DNA of 64,000 bases from Gnomoniopsis sp. IMI 355080 (lineage: Eukaryota; Ascomycota; Sordariomycetes; Diaporthales; Gnomoniaceae). The notes beneath the pieces were generated by a model. The model had not been told where the DNA came from, searched no databases, and worked only from the letters and a program-made list of their open reading frames with translations. Location of the stretch: the NCBI GenBank assembly GCA_027946555.1, contig JAPEVC010000004.1:280525-344524 (forward strand), written 5' to 3'. Below, piece after piece: positions 24,094 to 35,822 of the stretch (position 1 is its first letter; every line of letters starts with the position of its first letter). Position numbers and translations under genes: made by a program.

Positions 24094-25011
24094 GTTAATA
24101 GTCAGGTGCAGGTGACAGCCTGGAGAAATTTGAGTGTGGACGCTTTGAATTGCAGTGAAGGACAACTTCCGTCTTTAGAAAAGCAAAAATGGCAAAGAAG
24201 ACAGCACGCGGATAGAAAAGAGAAGAAATTCCAGAACGAACGTTCGGTGAAGCTTGTGTCTTTCTGTTGCTGGGAAAGAGGTAAGTGTTGTTTGAGGGTC
24301 TGCAATCTACTTGGGTATTCTGGTCTTGGTAAGAAGACTTGTGAGATGATTGCAAGAGCCGAATTGATTGCAAGAGTCGACTTAATTGCAAGAGCCGAGT
24401 TAACTGCCACAAAACAAATCCCGAATAGGCGACGGACTTCCCAAGGGACTGTTTGATTTGAGTTGTTGAGGGTGGTAGTTCTGTGTTTGGTCGGGGAAGA
24501 ATTGAAGTGGTTTGAGATGATACGAAAGCGAACAGCTCAAGAGAGGTGGAGACTAAAAGTGATTTGGATGATATGATGAGAGTTTGAGAGACGCAGATGT
24601 GGAATGGAAGGAAGACAAGGGGACACTACGGTCCTGAAGAAGAAGGAAGCGAAACCACTAAGTGTGTTGGACATCCAGGCTGATGTGAGGTTGAATGAAT
24701 GGGTTTGCTGCAGGAAGATATCAGCCTCGAGACTGAAGAATGCTCAGATAGCGCCACACAGATGCTAGTCAAAACCCTCTGTCATCCTATGAGAGTGTCT
24801 GTTGAGCGAGATCCATTCTCACATCCAGTCACAACGTATTTCCTCTGCTCGAAGTTGCCTCGACGATGTTTCTTGCCTATTATGGACTTATTCATGCTTG
24901 GGGGTATTTGCCTATCCAACCCGGCTACGGAATCGTGACCCTTCCCAATCTGATCAACTATCGCTTTGAAGTATGACTTTCCTGATCGCAGTTCTCCCGT
25001 CTGTATGACTT
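24094..25011. promoter_or_regulatory. Upstream region of the SIM-array gene and FBP1 3' side
   Basis: 918 bases. Open frames in the region show no family signal. It contains a three-copy 18-base tandem repeat at 24349-24402. The promoter of the SIM-array gene should be in the left part and the FBP1 3' UTR at the right end. Confidence 0.45.
24349..24402. repeat. Three-copy 18-base tandem repeat
   Basis: The core ATTGCAAGAGYCGA starts at 24349, 24367 and 24385, an exact 18-base period. Copies 1 and 3 share the same core; copy 2 differs by one base. It lies about 250-310 bases upstream of the ATG at 24093. Confidence 0.85.
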
Positions 25012-26186
25012 TCATTTGTGGAACTTCTTGACCTTCTCCATCTCATCCCAGCTACCCATGAAGATTCCTGACCTATCGTGGATGTGTCTGAAATTGCACA
25101 CATTAGTAAAAGGCCTCTTTTGACGCAGGATTTGGTTTCACTTACTCTGGGACGACGTCCAGCATCCTCTCCATCTTGCTGTTCAAAGCCTGTCCGCCAG
25201 CATTCTCAAACACCATGGCCATAGGTGCACATTCATACAAAATCCTCAGTTTGCCCTTCGGGCTCTTCTTGTCGGCAGGGTACGCAAATACACCTCCATA
25301 CAGCAGCGTCCGATAGGCATCGGCCACCATTGATCCGATATACCGTGCGCTGTAGGGCTTGCCCTTGCCATCCTCGCCCTGAGGCTGCTTCAGGCTCTCA
25401 AAGTATGCCTTGACATTATCCTCCCAGTACAGCGAATTACCCTCATTGACGGAGTAGATGGCCCTTTGTTTGGGCAGGCGCATGTTGGGGTGGGTGAGAA
25501 TGAACTCGCCGACGCCGTTGTCGAGGGTAAAGCCCTGGACACCGCCGCCCTTCATGGTGATAACTAGCTGAGCAGAAGCGCCGTACATGGTGAAACCAGC
25601 GGCAACCAGTTCTGTGCCGGGCTTGAGGATATCCTCCTTGGTGCCTGTGGACCCCTCGGCCAGTTTGTGAATGGCGAAGATGGTGCCAACAGAGACACCA
25701 GCGTCCAGGTTCGAGGAGCCGTCAATAGGGTCGCATGCAACGGCGTAGCGTGCGCCGGTAGTCTCCTTGTTGAAGAAAATGATCTCCTCCTCCTCCTCGG
25801 AGACGAGTAAAGCACATTTGCCAGAGGAGCGCATAGCGGCAATGAACAGGTCGTTTGAGATAACGTCGAGTTTCTTTTGTTCATCGCCGGTGGTGTTGGA
25901 GGAACCGGCAAGGCCAGTCAGGTTAATTAGAGTTGCGCGGCGGATATAGTATGCTATGGACTTGAAGGAGAATTGCAGAGCGTGGCAGAGAAGTCTGAAG
26001 CGCAAGTTTGATTAGCTGATGGGTCAATTGGAGAGGCATGTTTGCAGGGACATCTTACGTGAAGTCACCCGTTGCCTCCTTGACCTTCACTTGCTCTTCC
26101 GTCAAGAACCGGGTCAAGGTCACAATGTTGGTGTTGATGGCCTCCTCGACGCCATTGCTCCCATTAGCGCCTACTTGGTTAGACAT
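25012..26186 (-). CDS. FBP1: Fructose-1,6-bisphosphatase
   Basis: Three exons read leftward, 26186-26059, 25994-25146 and 25087-25012, give 350 residues. Introns begin GTAAG and end CTTCAG and TTTCAG. The join at the first intron gives GDFTLLCHALQFSFK, and the second gives VPEHIHDRSGIFMGS, both normal for the family. The metal-binding motif DPIDGSSNLD lies at 131-140, and the acidic LVSEEEEEII stretch precedes it. The enzyme hydrolyses fructose-1,6-bisphosphate to fructose-6-phosphate, the committed step of gluconeogenesis in the cytosol. In fungi it is normally repressed by glucose. It is divergent from PEX11 across 1.4 kb. Confidence 0.96.
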
Positions 26187-27604
26187 GTTGGCTGTCAACT
26201 TTTATGAGGCCAGAGATGCAATTGACTTTTGAGAAGCTGGAGAGCAGCACTTCCAAGCGAGCTACTAGACGGGAAAAGTGAAGTCTGGTTTACGATATCG
26301 GTTTTGGGTGGTGGTGGTGGTCGTGATGTTTGTCGTCGTCGTTCGTAGGGTGAAGTTGTAGAGTACAAGGTACATGAATATGTACAGAAGGCAGTAAGTG
26401 AATAGGAGGAAAAAGCCAAGAATGAAGGGAAGAGACGAAGGAAACTAAAGAGCTACTATGTAATGGGGCTCCTAGGAAGGAACTCACGATAATTGCACGG
26501 CCGGGCGTTCCATGAATGTTCCGGGCCAGCGCCTTTACGTTAGATGATTTGCGCGAAGCTGGTCGTGGTGGACAGTCCTCCGGTACATTCCTTTTCCCCC
26601 AACGAGAGTAGACGCCCGCGGTCTCTGCCCCTCACCCAGGCACACAGTGACATAGCACGGGGCAGTTCGGCAGAATGACGGCTACAGTGACGTTCTCCCC
26701 TTGAACCTTTCTCCACAGGGCGGGACCCCTCTCTGCCTTCTTCCCCACAGTCCCACACTAACAGGGTGACCAGGTCCGCTCCACGGGGATGTGGAGAGGA
26801 GGCGCCAAATGGCTGTTAGTGGCCTTGCACCTCTATTTCGTCCTACGAGTACCTAGCTACTGCAGTACCTAGCTGCCTACGATGGTACTAGCAATGGGTA
26901 TCCGGATGGAGATTGACCACACTATGATGCAAGAGAATAAACCGGAACGCATATCACTGCGACATACCTAACAGGACTGATAACCCCTACTGGTACTAGA
27001 CCTAATTGCACAAGAATTAATCCGTACGGATTACAAAGTACCTACATAGTAATGGTCCTCCGAAGAAAACAGGGTTCGGGTTTCGGGGGTTCGATCTGCG
27101 TAATTGCCGAATATCCCAGGCCACAATCATAACCTCTCGGGCTCGACTTCTTGACCCTTGGCTTTGGCTTGTGGTCAGCCGAGGCACATGTCAAAAGATA
27201 GTGCCATGCTGCGACGTATCCGGGCAATCAAAAATGACTGTATCCCCAAAGTCACCCATCCTCTTCCAATTCAACACACGTACAGACTTCGAATTCTGCT
27301 GCTCTCACTCCCTTGACGATAATTCTACTCCGTGACGCACATTCGCTGTCTCCACTGTCCAGCTTCACCTTCTTTTCTCGCCTCTTTAACCGTCAGTTCC
27401 GGACCGCGATTCGGTTGTCGCGACTCGTCGCGTGATACGGCAACCACTCTCCTCGGCTGTCCAACCTCGGAAGAACGAGGGAAGGCGAAAAGATAAACAA
27501 GAAGGGTTTGAGAAAGAATCAAGTTTGACCACAAGTTTGCAACTACAACCCAGCGGAAGGAAAAGAGAGGAGAGAAGAAGAAAAAGAAAAAGGAAAGAAG
27601 GAAA
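26187..27604. promoter_or_regulatory. Divergent intergenic region FBP1/PEX11
   Basis: About 1.4 kb between two outward-facing starts. It contains a direct repeat AGTACCTAGCT at 26848-26858 and 26864-26874 and a 16-base perfect palindrome at 27018-27033. The 130 bases before the PEX11 ATG are purine-rich on +. No protein-coding signal is seen. Confidence 0.5.
27018..27033. repeat. Perfect 16-base palindrome TAATCCGTACGGATTA
   Basis: The sequence equals its own reverse complement over 16 bases. It lies in the FBP1/PEX11 promoter region. A related half (GTACGGATTAC) recurs near 49782-49792. Confidence 0.85.
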
Positions 27605-28379
27605 ATGGTTGCAGACGCCGTGATCTACCACCCCAGCGTGGCCCACTACCTACGCTTCGTCGCCACCACCGTTGGCCGCGACAAGCTGCTACGCACCCTG
27701 CAATACTTTGCCCGCTTTTATGCTTGGTACCTGTACCGCACCAATGGCTCACCCGCCGAGATTGCTCCCTGGGATGCCATCAAGAAGCAGTTTGGCTTGA
27801 CCCGCAAAATCATGCGCGTCGGCAAGAATGTCGAGCACTTGAAAGCAGCTGCGACTGCCGCCGACGCAAAGGCCGGCACCTTGGACCCTGTGCTCAAGTA
27901 TGCCGCCGTGGGCAGGCAGGTGGGTTATGCTGGCTATTTGACCCTTGATATGGCTACCGTGTTGGATGCGGCCGGGATCAGGAAGAGTGAGGCGGCCAAG
28001 AGGCTCCAAAAGGAAGCCTATCGATTCTGGGCCATGGGCTTGATGTGCAGCGTTGTGGCGCAGACATATACCCTGTATCAGTTGAGGGTGAGGGAGGCCA
28101 AGGTCGACAAGAAGGAAGGCGAGGGCGTCGTCGAGAGCAAGAGGATAGCTCTGTGAGTGTGACTTGTTGTCACTTGTGCAATTACTTTGAAAGTCATGGC
28201 TAATGATTCATCTCAGGGAACGCTCTGCCAGCCAGCTGCAGCTACTATCCGACCTCTGCGACCTGACTGTGCCATACTCCGCCCTCGGCTGGATCAACTT
28301 CGACGATGGGATCGTGGGTCTTGCCGGCACGCTGAGCAGTTTGATCGGTGTGTACAACCAGTGGAAAAAGACGGCTTGA
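27605..28379 (+). CDS. PEX11: PEX11 family peroxisomal membrane elongation protein
   Basis: Two exons, 27605-28152 and 28217-28379, give 236 residues. The 64-base intron starts GTGAGT and ends CTCAG. The N-terminus (HPSVAHYLRFVATTVGRDKLLRTLQYFARF) and the amphipathic helix region that follows are typical of PEX11. The C-terminus has LTVPYSALGW and a final hydrophobic segment ending KKTA. PEX11 sits on the peroxisome membrane and promotes elongation and division. Its expression in fungi often follows fatty-acid growth; the sequence does not show this here. Confidence 0.93.
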
Positions 28380-28980
28380 GTGCCGCAGCGGGCAAGGGTG
28401 TTTAGGAATGGCGTTCAGCATGATAAGATATGAGGAGCAGGTATTTGGTGTGCATACCTCGACAGACAGGGTATAGTATTTCAGACAATGACGGAAACTT
28501 TGGCTATTTTTTTTATTTTTTTTTTGGTTCCCCTACGATTCCCTGCATCTGGCTTGCGGCTGCGACGACAATGGTTTTCACGGCGCAGCGTTTGAGTCCT
28601 CCTTCGCACGTTTCGTATGACCATGTGAGATAGTTGGAATACCTTTGTTTTCTTGTGAAAATGAAATCTGTGGCTGCAAATGTGTCCGGATGTGCGCGCT
28701 GGTTTTAGCTAGTCAGAGAAATAGTCTCTGTTGAGACCGTGACTGCTGAGAACACTTTGCTGAATGTGTACTTTACGGCTCAAGCTGTATGGCTAGGCGT
28801 ATACTGTCAGCAAGAAATGAGTCTGGAAAGTATTTGAAATTGGAACCCCTCGGAGCAGAAGGAAGGGATAATTTGCCAGAGCAGAGCGGCTCGAAGTTCA
28901 TTTAGACTCATGGGGCGCTGTGAAAGATCAATTGTGACGTGTCTGGACCATAGCTTCTTGGTCATTTTTTATGTTTATGG
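28380..28980. other. Convergent 3' region between PEX11 and IND1
   Basis: 601 bases with both 3' ends. It holds a T-rich run at 28507-28525 interrupted once by A. No coding signal is seen. Confidence 0.5.
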
Positions 28981-30072
28981 CTACACCAAACCGATCCTAT
29001 TCGCGACATGCCTTGCAATCCCCATGAACGCCTCGGCCCTCGCACTATCTGGTTCCGCGACAACGGTCGGTTTCCCCTCCTGCGCATGACTGCCAATATT
29101 CTGGTGCAGCGGAATATCGCCCAAGAAGGCAATCTCGTGGTCCGAACAAACCTTTTGCACACCATCGCTAGTCCCAAATATCTGGTGTTGTCCGCCGCAT
29201 GTGGGACACGTGAATAGCGCCATGTTGTTGACAAGACCCACGATCGGTACATTCACCTTCTTAAACATGTTGATGCCCTTGACAGCATCTTTAACGGAAA
29301 GGGTGTGTGGTGTGGTTATAATCACGGAGCCTTGAATGTGAAGAAAGTGTGAGTATGGAGCCATTCCTGCGAGGGGCTGGGCAAAGACAATGCGTACCGT
29401 CTAACACAATTTGTTGCGTGATGCTTAATTGTGTGTCGCCTGTGCCTGGCGGAAGGTCCAGGACGAGAATATCAAGACCGCCCCAGTCGACTTCGTGCAG
29501 GAGTTGCTGCAGCGCTTTCATGACCATCATGCCGCGCCATACAACAGGTGCCTCCTCTCCAACCAGGTAGCCCATAGACATAGTCTTGACCCCATAATTC
29601 GACAGTGGTAGTAGCTGATTATCTGTCGTAGAGCTTCAGCCACGGGGTCCGTCTCTATCATACCGCATCATGGGCCACACATACTCTGTGACAGCCTGGG
29701 CTCCTCGTTCAAGTTAAACAAGGTGGGGATGGAGGGGCCAAAGATATCCGTATCTAAAATACCCGATCTGTGTCCAAGCCTTGCAAAGGACAGCGCCAGG
29801 TTTGCTGCCACGGTACTCTTGCCGACACCGCCCTTGGCAGAGGACACTGCTATTACTTTGGCAACGTCCTTGATCTTACGGCGCTCGGGCAGGCCGCGTT
29901 GCATACGGGGGATAGAGCCGCTGCGGGGGAGACCCTGAAAATGAAGGTTACATTAAATATTCATACAAGTTTTGAGTGAACGTGTAGGACTGACCAGCGG
30001 ATTCTCATGTTGTAAAGCCCGCAAAGTGTGGAAAAGGCGGCGCTGGATGGGCGTCATGACGGTCGAGGACAT
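28981..30072 (-). CDS. IND1: IND1/NUBPL-type mitochondrial P-loop NTPase for complex I assembly
   Basis: Four exons read leftward, 30072-29995, 29934-29685, 29622-29398 and 29330-28981, give 300 residues. All introns are GT-AG and in phase. The first 35 residues are basic and hydroxylated, as for a mitochondrial presequence. The deviant Walker A KGGVGKS is at 60-66. DTDIFGPS follows, and the CPTC pair (C226, C229) can bind a bridging iron-sulfur cluster. The GLPRSG and MQRGLP motifs are typical of IND1. The protein delivers 4Fe-4S clusters to respiratory complex I. It is divergent from BFR2 by only 407 bases. Cytosolic NBP35/CFD1 are longer or have other cysteine patterns. Confidence 0.93.
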
Positions 30073-30479
30073 GGCGAGGGTGATAGGGTCGACAGCAGGA
30101 AGTGTTCATCTAAGTCATCCTACATAATTCGCGAATAGAAGAGAGAGATGTGAACAGGGAGATCATGAATACGAAACCAGACACTTTTCACTTCCGCCTG
30201 GTACGTCACAAGATAAGTATCCAATTACAAGCAAATACAGTGAGCGAGTGAACGAGGCTCCCAACAGTTCGTTGAATTTCAATACCGGGAGCCGGGTCAT
30301 GGCTTGCGGGCCGCGCCTTTCTCACGCGCGACCAATCCGCCCAGCCGGCCGGGACTAGAGGACCCACTAAAAAGTTGAGAAGAACCGCCCAAGCATGTCC
30401 ACCTGCATTTTCTGCTCGTGCCCGCAAAATCTGAAGCCTTGCCTTCCGCAAACCAAACGCCCTCGAGATTTCAGACATC
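30073..30479. promoter_or_regulatory. Short divergent promoter region IND1/BFR2
   Basis: 407 bases between two outward-facing starts must contain both core promoters and leaders. No coding signal and no named factor site was identified. Confidence 0.55.
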
Positions 30480-32343
30480 ATGGCGCCCACCACGAAACCC
30501 CGCGCGAAAAGATTCGCCGATTTCGATGAGAAGGCTGTCAAGGGTACGATTTCACTTATTTGACGGCCAATTTCCAAGGCAAGGCGGAAAAAGGCTGACA
30601 GCATAGTGCGCAGATCTCGATCCAGAGGCAGAGGGCGCTGCGGTTCACGGCAGTGACAGCGACGAGGAGGATGATGATGGACAGGGGACGGAGCACTATG
30701 TCTCTGTTGGGTACGTACATTTTAACTTTGCTTGACGTCCACGGCTCTCGTGCTTACTTCGTCTTTGCAGCAAGTCCAAACTCCGCCAGAAAGAAGCCCC
30801 TGCTCTCGGTCCCAAATACAGTGGGGTCCGGGTCAGCCGCGCAGCCCTCGACGACAGTAGCGATGGCGAACCGGGTCAAGAGGACTCTGACGACGGCTCG
30901 GAGGAGGAAGAACAAGATTCGGAAGAGTTTGACGATCCCCATACTGCCGATTTAGAGCGGGACAACATCATCGATGACGAGGAGATCGATAGTGATGAAG
31001 CCTTCGAGGAGGGCGAGGAGGAAATGTTCAAGAAGAAAGGCTTCACGTTCAAAGACAGCAAAGCTGCTACTAGCGGGAAAGATACCTCATCGAAGCCGCT
31101 TGCCAATGGGCGGCCCAAACGAGCAGTTGCTGCAGACTTTATGTCTGGCTCAGAGGGCTCTGGCAGCGAGGATGATGAGGCATCAGACCTTGGTGATTCG
31201 TCCGATGATGCCAATGAGCCGCTGAACGAGTCTGAATCGGGCGATAGCGCTAGCGACGACGCTGATGAAGGATCATCTGCCCAAGAAGATTCTGAGGACG
31301 ACTCCGAGGAAGAAGACGAGAGCGAGGATGAAGCGATGGGCGGCATGGACATGGGCGACACCACTTCCGACCTGCGCAAGCTCCTCAAGCGTGAGCAGGC
31401 GGACCGTAGAGACATCATCTCGGGTGTATCGCAAGCCGTCAAGGCAGACGCCGAGAAGGGTGTCGCAGTCCGCCAGCAGCGGCGAAGCTACGACTCTCTT
31501 CTGAATCTACGAATCCGCTTGCAAAAGGGGTTGGTTGCCATCAACTCTCTTTCGGAGGTCACCGACGACAAGACTACGGACAAGAAACCCTACGAAGCAG
31601 CTGAAGAGGCCGCCATCAAACTATGGACCGCTATCGACAGCTTCCGGACCAATCTCCTCCCTGAGCCCAAGCCAGGCCAGAAGCGCAAGCGAGACCCAGA
31701 GGTCAGCACGTCCAACGAAGACTTGTGGGAGGACATGAAAGCTACGGAGGAACGGGCCAGTGCCAAGCGCAAAAAGATTCTGGAAAAGTGGTCGCAAAAG
31801 GTCAAAGCCACAACAGCCAACGCCAATAAACAGCGGCAGCTCAGCGCCGCCGCAGGCTCACAGTCGCTCACGTCGGTGCTGGAGAACCAGCTGCTCCACG
31901 CGGACCGGCTGGTGAAGCGCACGCATGTGCCGCGGTCGTGCGCGCCCCTCCAGGCGGCCCAGAAGGTTGCCGAGGACGTCCGCATCTACGACGACGCGGA
32001 CTTTTACCAGCTGCTGCTTAAGGAGCTGGTGGACCAGCGTAGCAGTGACGGCACCAACGGAAGTGCGCCCACGGTGCGGTACACGGCGATCAAGGAGGCC
32101 AAGACGCGCAAGCAGGTGGATCGTAGAGCAAGCAAAGGGCGGAAGTTGAGGTTCACAGTGCATGAGAAGATTGAGAACTTTATGGCGCCGGAGGATCGAA
32201 GGGGGTGGGAGGAGGATGCCATTGACCGGCTCTTCGGTACGCTCTTTGGGCAGCGGCTAGGGCTGAAGGAGGATGCGGAAAGTGACGAGGAGGAGGAGGA
32301 GATGGATGTTGCGGAGGAGGGGCTTAAGTTGTTTAGAAGCTAG
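30480..32343 (+). CDS. BFR2: BFR2/AATF ribosome biogenesis protein
   Basis: Three exons, 30480-30543, 30614-30710 and 30771-32343, give 577 residues. The first acceptor is the second of two close AGs, because it restores KDLDPEAEG. The N-terminal third is acidic and serine-rich. The middle helical region (LRKLLKREQADRRDIISGVSQ) and the C-terminal TRAUB domain (AIKEAKTRKQVDRRASKGRKLRF...) define the family. The end is acidic again. Bfr2 (AATF/Che-1 in animals) is a small-subunit processome factor in the nucleolus. BUD22, also a 40S maturation factor, lies 22 kb to the left. Confidence 0.92.
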
Positions 32344-34268
32344 ATGCAGTATCTGAAGTGTGGTCGAGCAGATTGGGATAGGAATTCAGACACTGGTCGC
32401 TCTTCTCCAGGCTAGCTGCTAACGGCATTACACTGTAGCCAGGTCCAGGTCAGGGAGCAGAAGAGAATGACATGAACAGTCAGATGCAATGCCGGGCCTC
32501 CCAACGCATGACTTTGCCGTTGCTGGTGATGCAGTTGCCGGGACCAAATCCTGGTGGCTGCCCTAATTATTGGGAAGATGTGATGAGCAGCCAAGGACAC
32601 TGCAAGCATAGCAGCGATGTCATCACAGGTGTCACCTCGTCGAAGGAGGAATTGCAAACACAATAGATTGACGGCCCATAGCAACCCACCATAACTTCTG
32701 CAGAGAAGCACGGCTTCTTGGGACGGGTTGGCGTCTTGGAGCTGCTTGGCGGGCTGCAAGGTGAAAGATGTGGCGGCTGGGGAGATGGAGGGGTTCAGTC
32801 AGTCAGTTGCTGACGCTGCGCAAAGGTGTTGAGGGTGGGCAAAAACATACCCGGCACCTCGCAAATTAGGTGAAGAAGGATGGGATACTTTGCTGGGTGC
32901 ATGTTGTTTTTGTTGTTTGGTGTTCAATGGGCCGCGTGGTCCGTGATCCCAAGTGCTCGGTCGCCGGTGGTTGCTGGATAGGGACCCGGGGGAGGGTTAC
33001 TTCGGGCCGCGGATCGGCGTCGATCCGGAAGGCTTAGCTATGGTCGGCGTGGATGGTGGTGGTGGTGCATGCGGTGCATATTGTTGCGGTGTGGATAATG
33101 TAAAAGATACGAGACACAGGATTTTTTGCGGGGTATCCTGTTTGCAAAAGGAGGATGCATATCAAATACTATGTATGTGTGTTGGTGGGAATGGTGGATT
33201 GTGTGGGTTGTGGGGTCCTTTTTCTCAGTATTACATAGATACTATGTAGTAGTAGTAGTACGGCAAAGAGGTGGCTAAAATCCAAAACGGCAACGGTCTG
33301 GATGGGGACAGCTCGAACAGCTCGGAACAGGGGTCCGTCCTGACGTCGCTGGCAGGCCCGGCAGGCTCCCAGGCTCTGCTACAAGACTGAGGACCCTGAC
33401 GGTTTCAAGTTCTGAAGAGTTTAAATCACATTTATTGCCTAGGCTATTGACGGGCTTGTAGAGAGTGTGATGACTGCCACACAATTGGAGGCTGCGGGCT
33501 GGGGTATTTTACCTAGGTAACCTGTGCAACCTGGTAGCAATGACATCGCTGTGACTATGCCGCCTGCCTGGTATGTCCGCCCAGCTATCCGTATCAGGTA
33601 CTTCGTACTTGCTTTGCTCACCCTGATAAAAGTGAGCTAGCTCGCCTTTTCATTTTTTGTTGAGTGCAGACGGAAAAAGAACCCAGGCCTTGATACTCTT
33701 TTTCTCGTGCCTTTTATTCATGACCGTGGCCCTCTCTCCAGCACCTGCAGCACCTGCATCTGACGATCCATTCGCCACGAACTCATGCAATAGCTGCGTC
33801 TCCCCCAGGTAACCTCGTTGAGCTTGAATCAAATCCGGCGCTTTTCCTGCCTTTTTCGGGAATCTAAGCTTCCAGGGCACGCAGCCAAGCAAACAATAGA
33901 CCCACTCACTGTATGGGAAGATAGCACTGGTGATACCCACCCCTAGTGTTTGGACCTCCCGCCTCTCGAGAGAAAACAACCCTCCATCCTTGCGCCTCAG
34001 TGAGCAATTGGGAAACACTCCCGCACGTGCTCATCTTTGCGAGACACGCTCTACAACAAGCACCATTCTCCTGCCCTGCCTCTGCGTTTGGGCGTACGGC
34101 GAGTCAGAAAAAGCACAAACAGTCGCCTCATTAAAACGCTTTTACCTCTCGCAAACACGAAATCCACACTTGACACAACATCACACACAGATACCATACC
34201 ATACCACACCATACCATATACCATACCATATTCTACCATACTACAACACAATACAGCTCCCACGAGGA
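32344..34268. other. Long intergenic region before the polyketide synthase
   Basis: 1.9 kb. A G/T-rich stretch at about 32900-33250 includes GGTGGTGGTGG. The palindrome ACCTAGGT is at 33511-33518. A (CCATA)n microsatellite lies just before the gene. Short open frames such as 32953-33249 have no family signal. The promoter of the polyketide synthase should be in the right half. Confidence 0.5.
34191..34243 (+). repeat. CCATA microsatellite in the polyketide synthase leader/promoter
   Basis: Imperfect tandem copies of (A)TACC/CCATA run for about 53 bases and end 25 bases before the ATG at 34269. It could lie in the 5' UTR or core promoter. Confidence 0.85.
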
Positions 34269-35822
34269 ATGTCTTCACCCAACAGCTTTGGGCAGCTTGG
34301 CCTGTCCATCCTGGGCGTCGGCACGCAGTACCCTCCCTACAGCCTCAAGCCAGACGCCGTCGAGACACTGGCCAAACGATTTCACAATGCAGATGGTGAC
34401 TCCATGAAGAAAGTGTTGTCCATAAACCGCTTTACCGGTATTGACGTGAGCCTCCCCCCAACTACCCTGCTCCCTTCGTAACTGCATTCTGACCTGTATG
34501 CCAGACTCGCTCGTCGATAGGAGAGCCTAATCACCCAGTGGTCAACCATCCAGACCCTCCCTCCGTCGAAGAGCTGCACAAGGTCTTTATCGACGAGGGC
34601 GTTCCCCTGGCTGTGAGCGCATCTCGGAAGGCAATTGCCGAGGCAAGCATCGATCTCGACCAAATCGTGAGTTTCACCACCACCATCATCATCATCACCA
34701 TCCTGAGCCAAACTTTGAGCAAAGGGTTCCCTCACCCCGTTCCCGTTTACTTGACCCCGGTCCCGCTGACTTGAATATTAGACACACGTTGTCTCTACCA
34801 CTTGTACGGACAGCGCCAATCCCGGGTACGACCAATTCGTCTGCGAAGGGCTGGGCCTAACGCACCAGGTCGAGAAGGTCTTGCTTCATGGCGTCGGCTG
34901 TGCTGGCGGGCTTGCCGCTCTGCGCACGGCAGCAAATCTAGCATTAGGCCACACCTTCAGGGGGAAGCCAGCACGCATTTTGGTCAACGCACTCGAAGTC
35001 AGCACAACACTAGTGCGAAGTGAGCTCGACTCCATCGACAAGCTGAACGAGACGAGAATAGGACCATGCTTGTTCTCAGACTGTGCCAGTGCCGTCATTC
35101 TCAGCAACGGTATAGGGGACGAGCTGCGTGGCTCCAAACCCCCCATCTACGAATTGCTCGGCTGGGACCACCGGATTGTGCCAGGCACCGCCCACGACCT
35201 GGGCTTCGACGTCCACCCCCACGGCTGGAAGGTCGTATTGACGCCTCGCGTGCCCAAGATCGCCCAGAATGCCCTGCAGCCCACCTACACCGATCTCCTG
35301 GCCTCGCTGAAGCTCCCGCAGCCATGGCAGGACGCCAAGCCAGCCGACTTTGACTGGGCGATGCATCCCGGCGGCGCAACGATATTGACAGGCGCAGAAA
35401 GGGCGATGGGTCTGATGCCGGAGCACATGCGGGCCAGCTATGACGTCTACATGAACCACGGCAATTCGAGCAGTGCGACCATATTCAGTGTCTTGGACCG
35501 CCTGCGGAGCAAGGACATGGACGCCTGCACACCAAAAGAGAGAGGGCCGAAAGAGTACGTGGTGGGCTGCGCATTCGGTCCAGGTGTCTCGGTGGAGATG
35601 TGCATGCTCAAGAGGAATCTGAGTCTGCGCCCTGAAAGCGTGGCGTTGCAAACACCACCCGAGACGGAGAGTGAGGAGAGCACGGACAGGGGTAGCGAGG
35701 ACGGGGAGGAGAGCGTTATGTCGGAGGATGGCTATGTCGAAGAAAAGGCTGGCGGGTCCAAGACTGGGCTCGAGGGGGACAAATTTATTAGCCAAGCGCT
35801 GGCGTCTGTTGAGCTGGATTGA
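34269..35822 (+). CDS. Fungal type III polyketide synthase (chalcone synthase-like)
   Basis: Three exons, 34269-34445, 34505-34666 and 34782-35822, give 459 residues; introns are GT-AG and phase 0. The full catalytic triad is present: Cys153 in GVGCAGG, His308 in MHPGG and Asn341 in HGNSSSA. The N-terminal GLSILGVGTQYPPY and the central CTDSANPGYD segment also fit the family. Fungal members (such as CsyA or ORAS) extend an acyl-CoA starter with malonyl-CoA to give pyrones or alkylresorcinols. Starter and product cannot be read from sequence. The last about 55 residues are an acidic, serine-rich tail beyond the catalytic fold. P450 and permease genes follow within 7 kb. Confidence 0.92.

Noticed and set aside
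27088..27096. GGTTCGATC, resembling a tRNA B box
   Set aside because: No A box and no cloverleaf could be drawn around it.
32953..33249. 98-codon frame, glycine- and cysteine-rich
   Set aside because: It lies in G/T-rich low-complexity DNA and has no family signal or supported splice sites.
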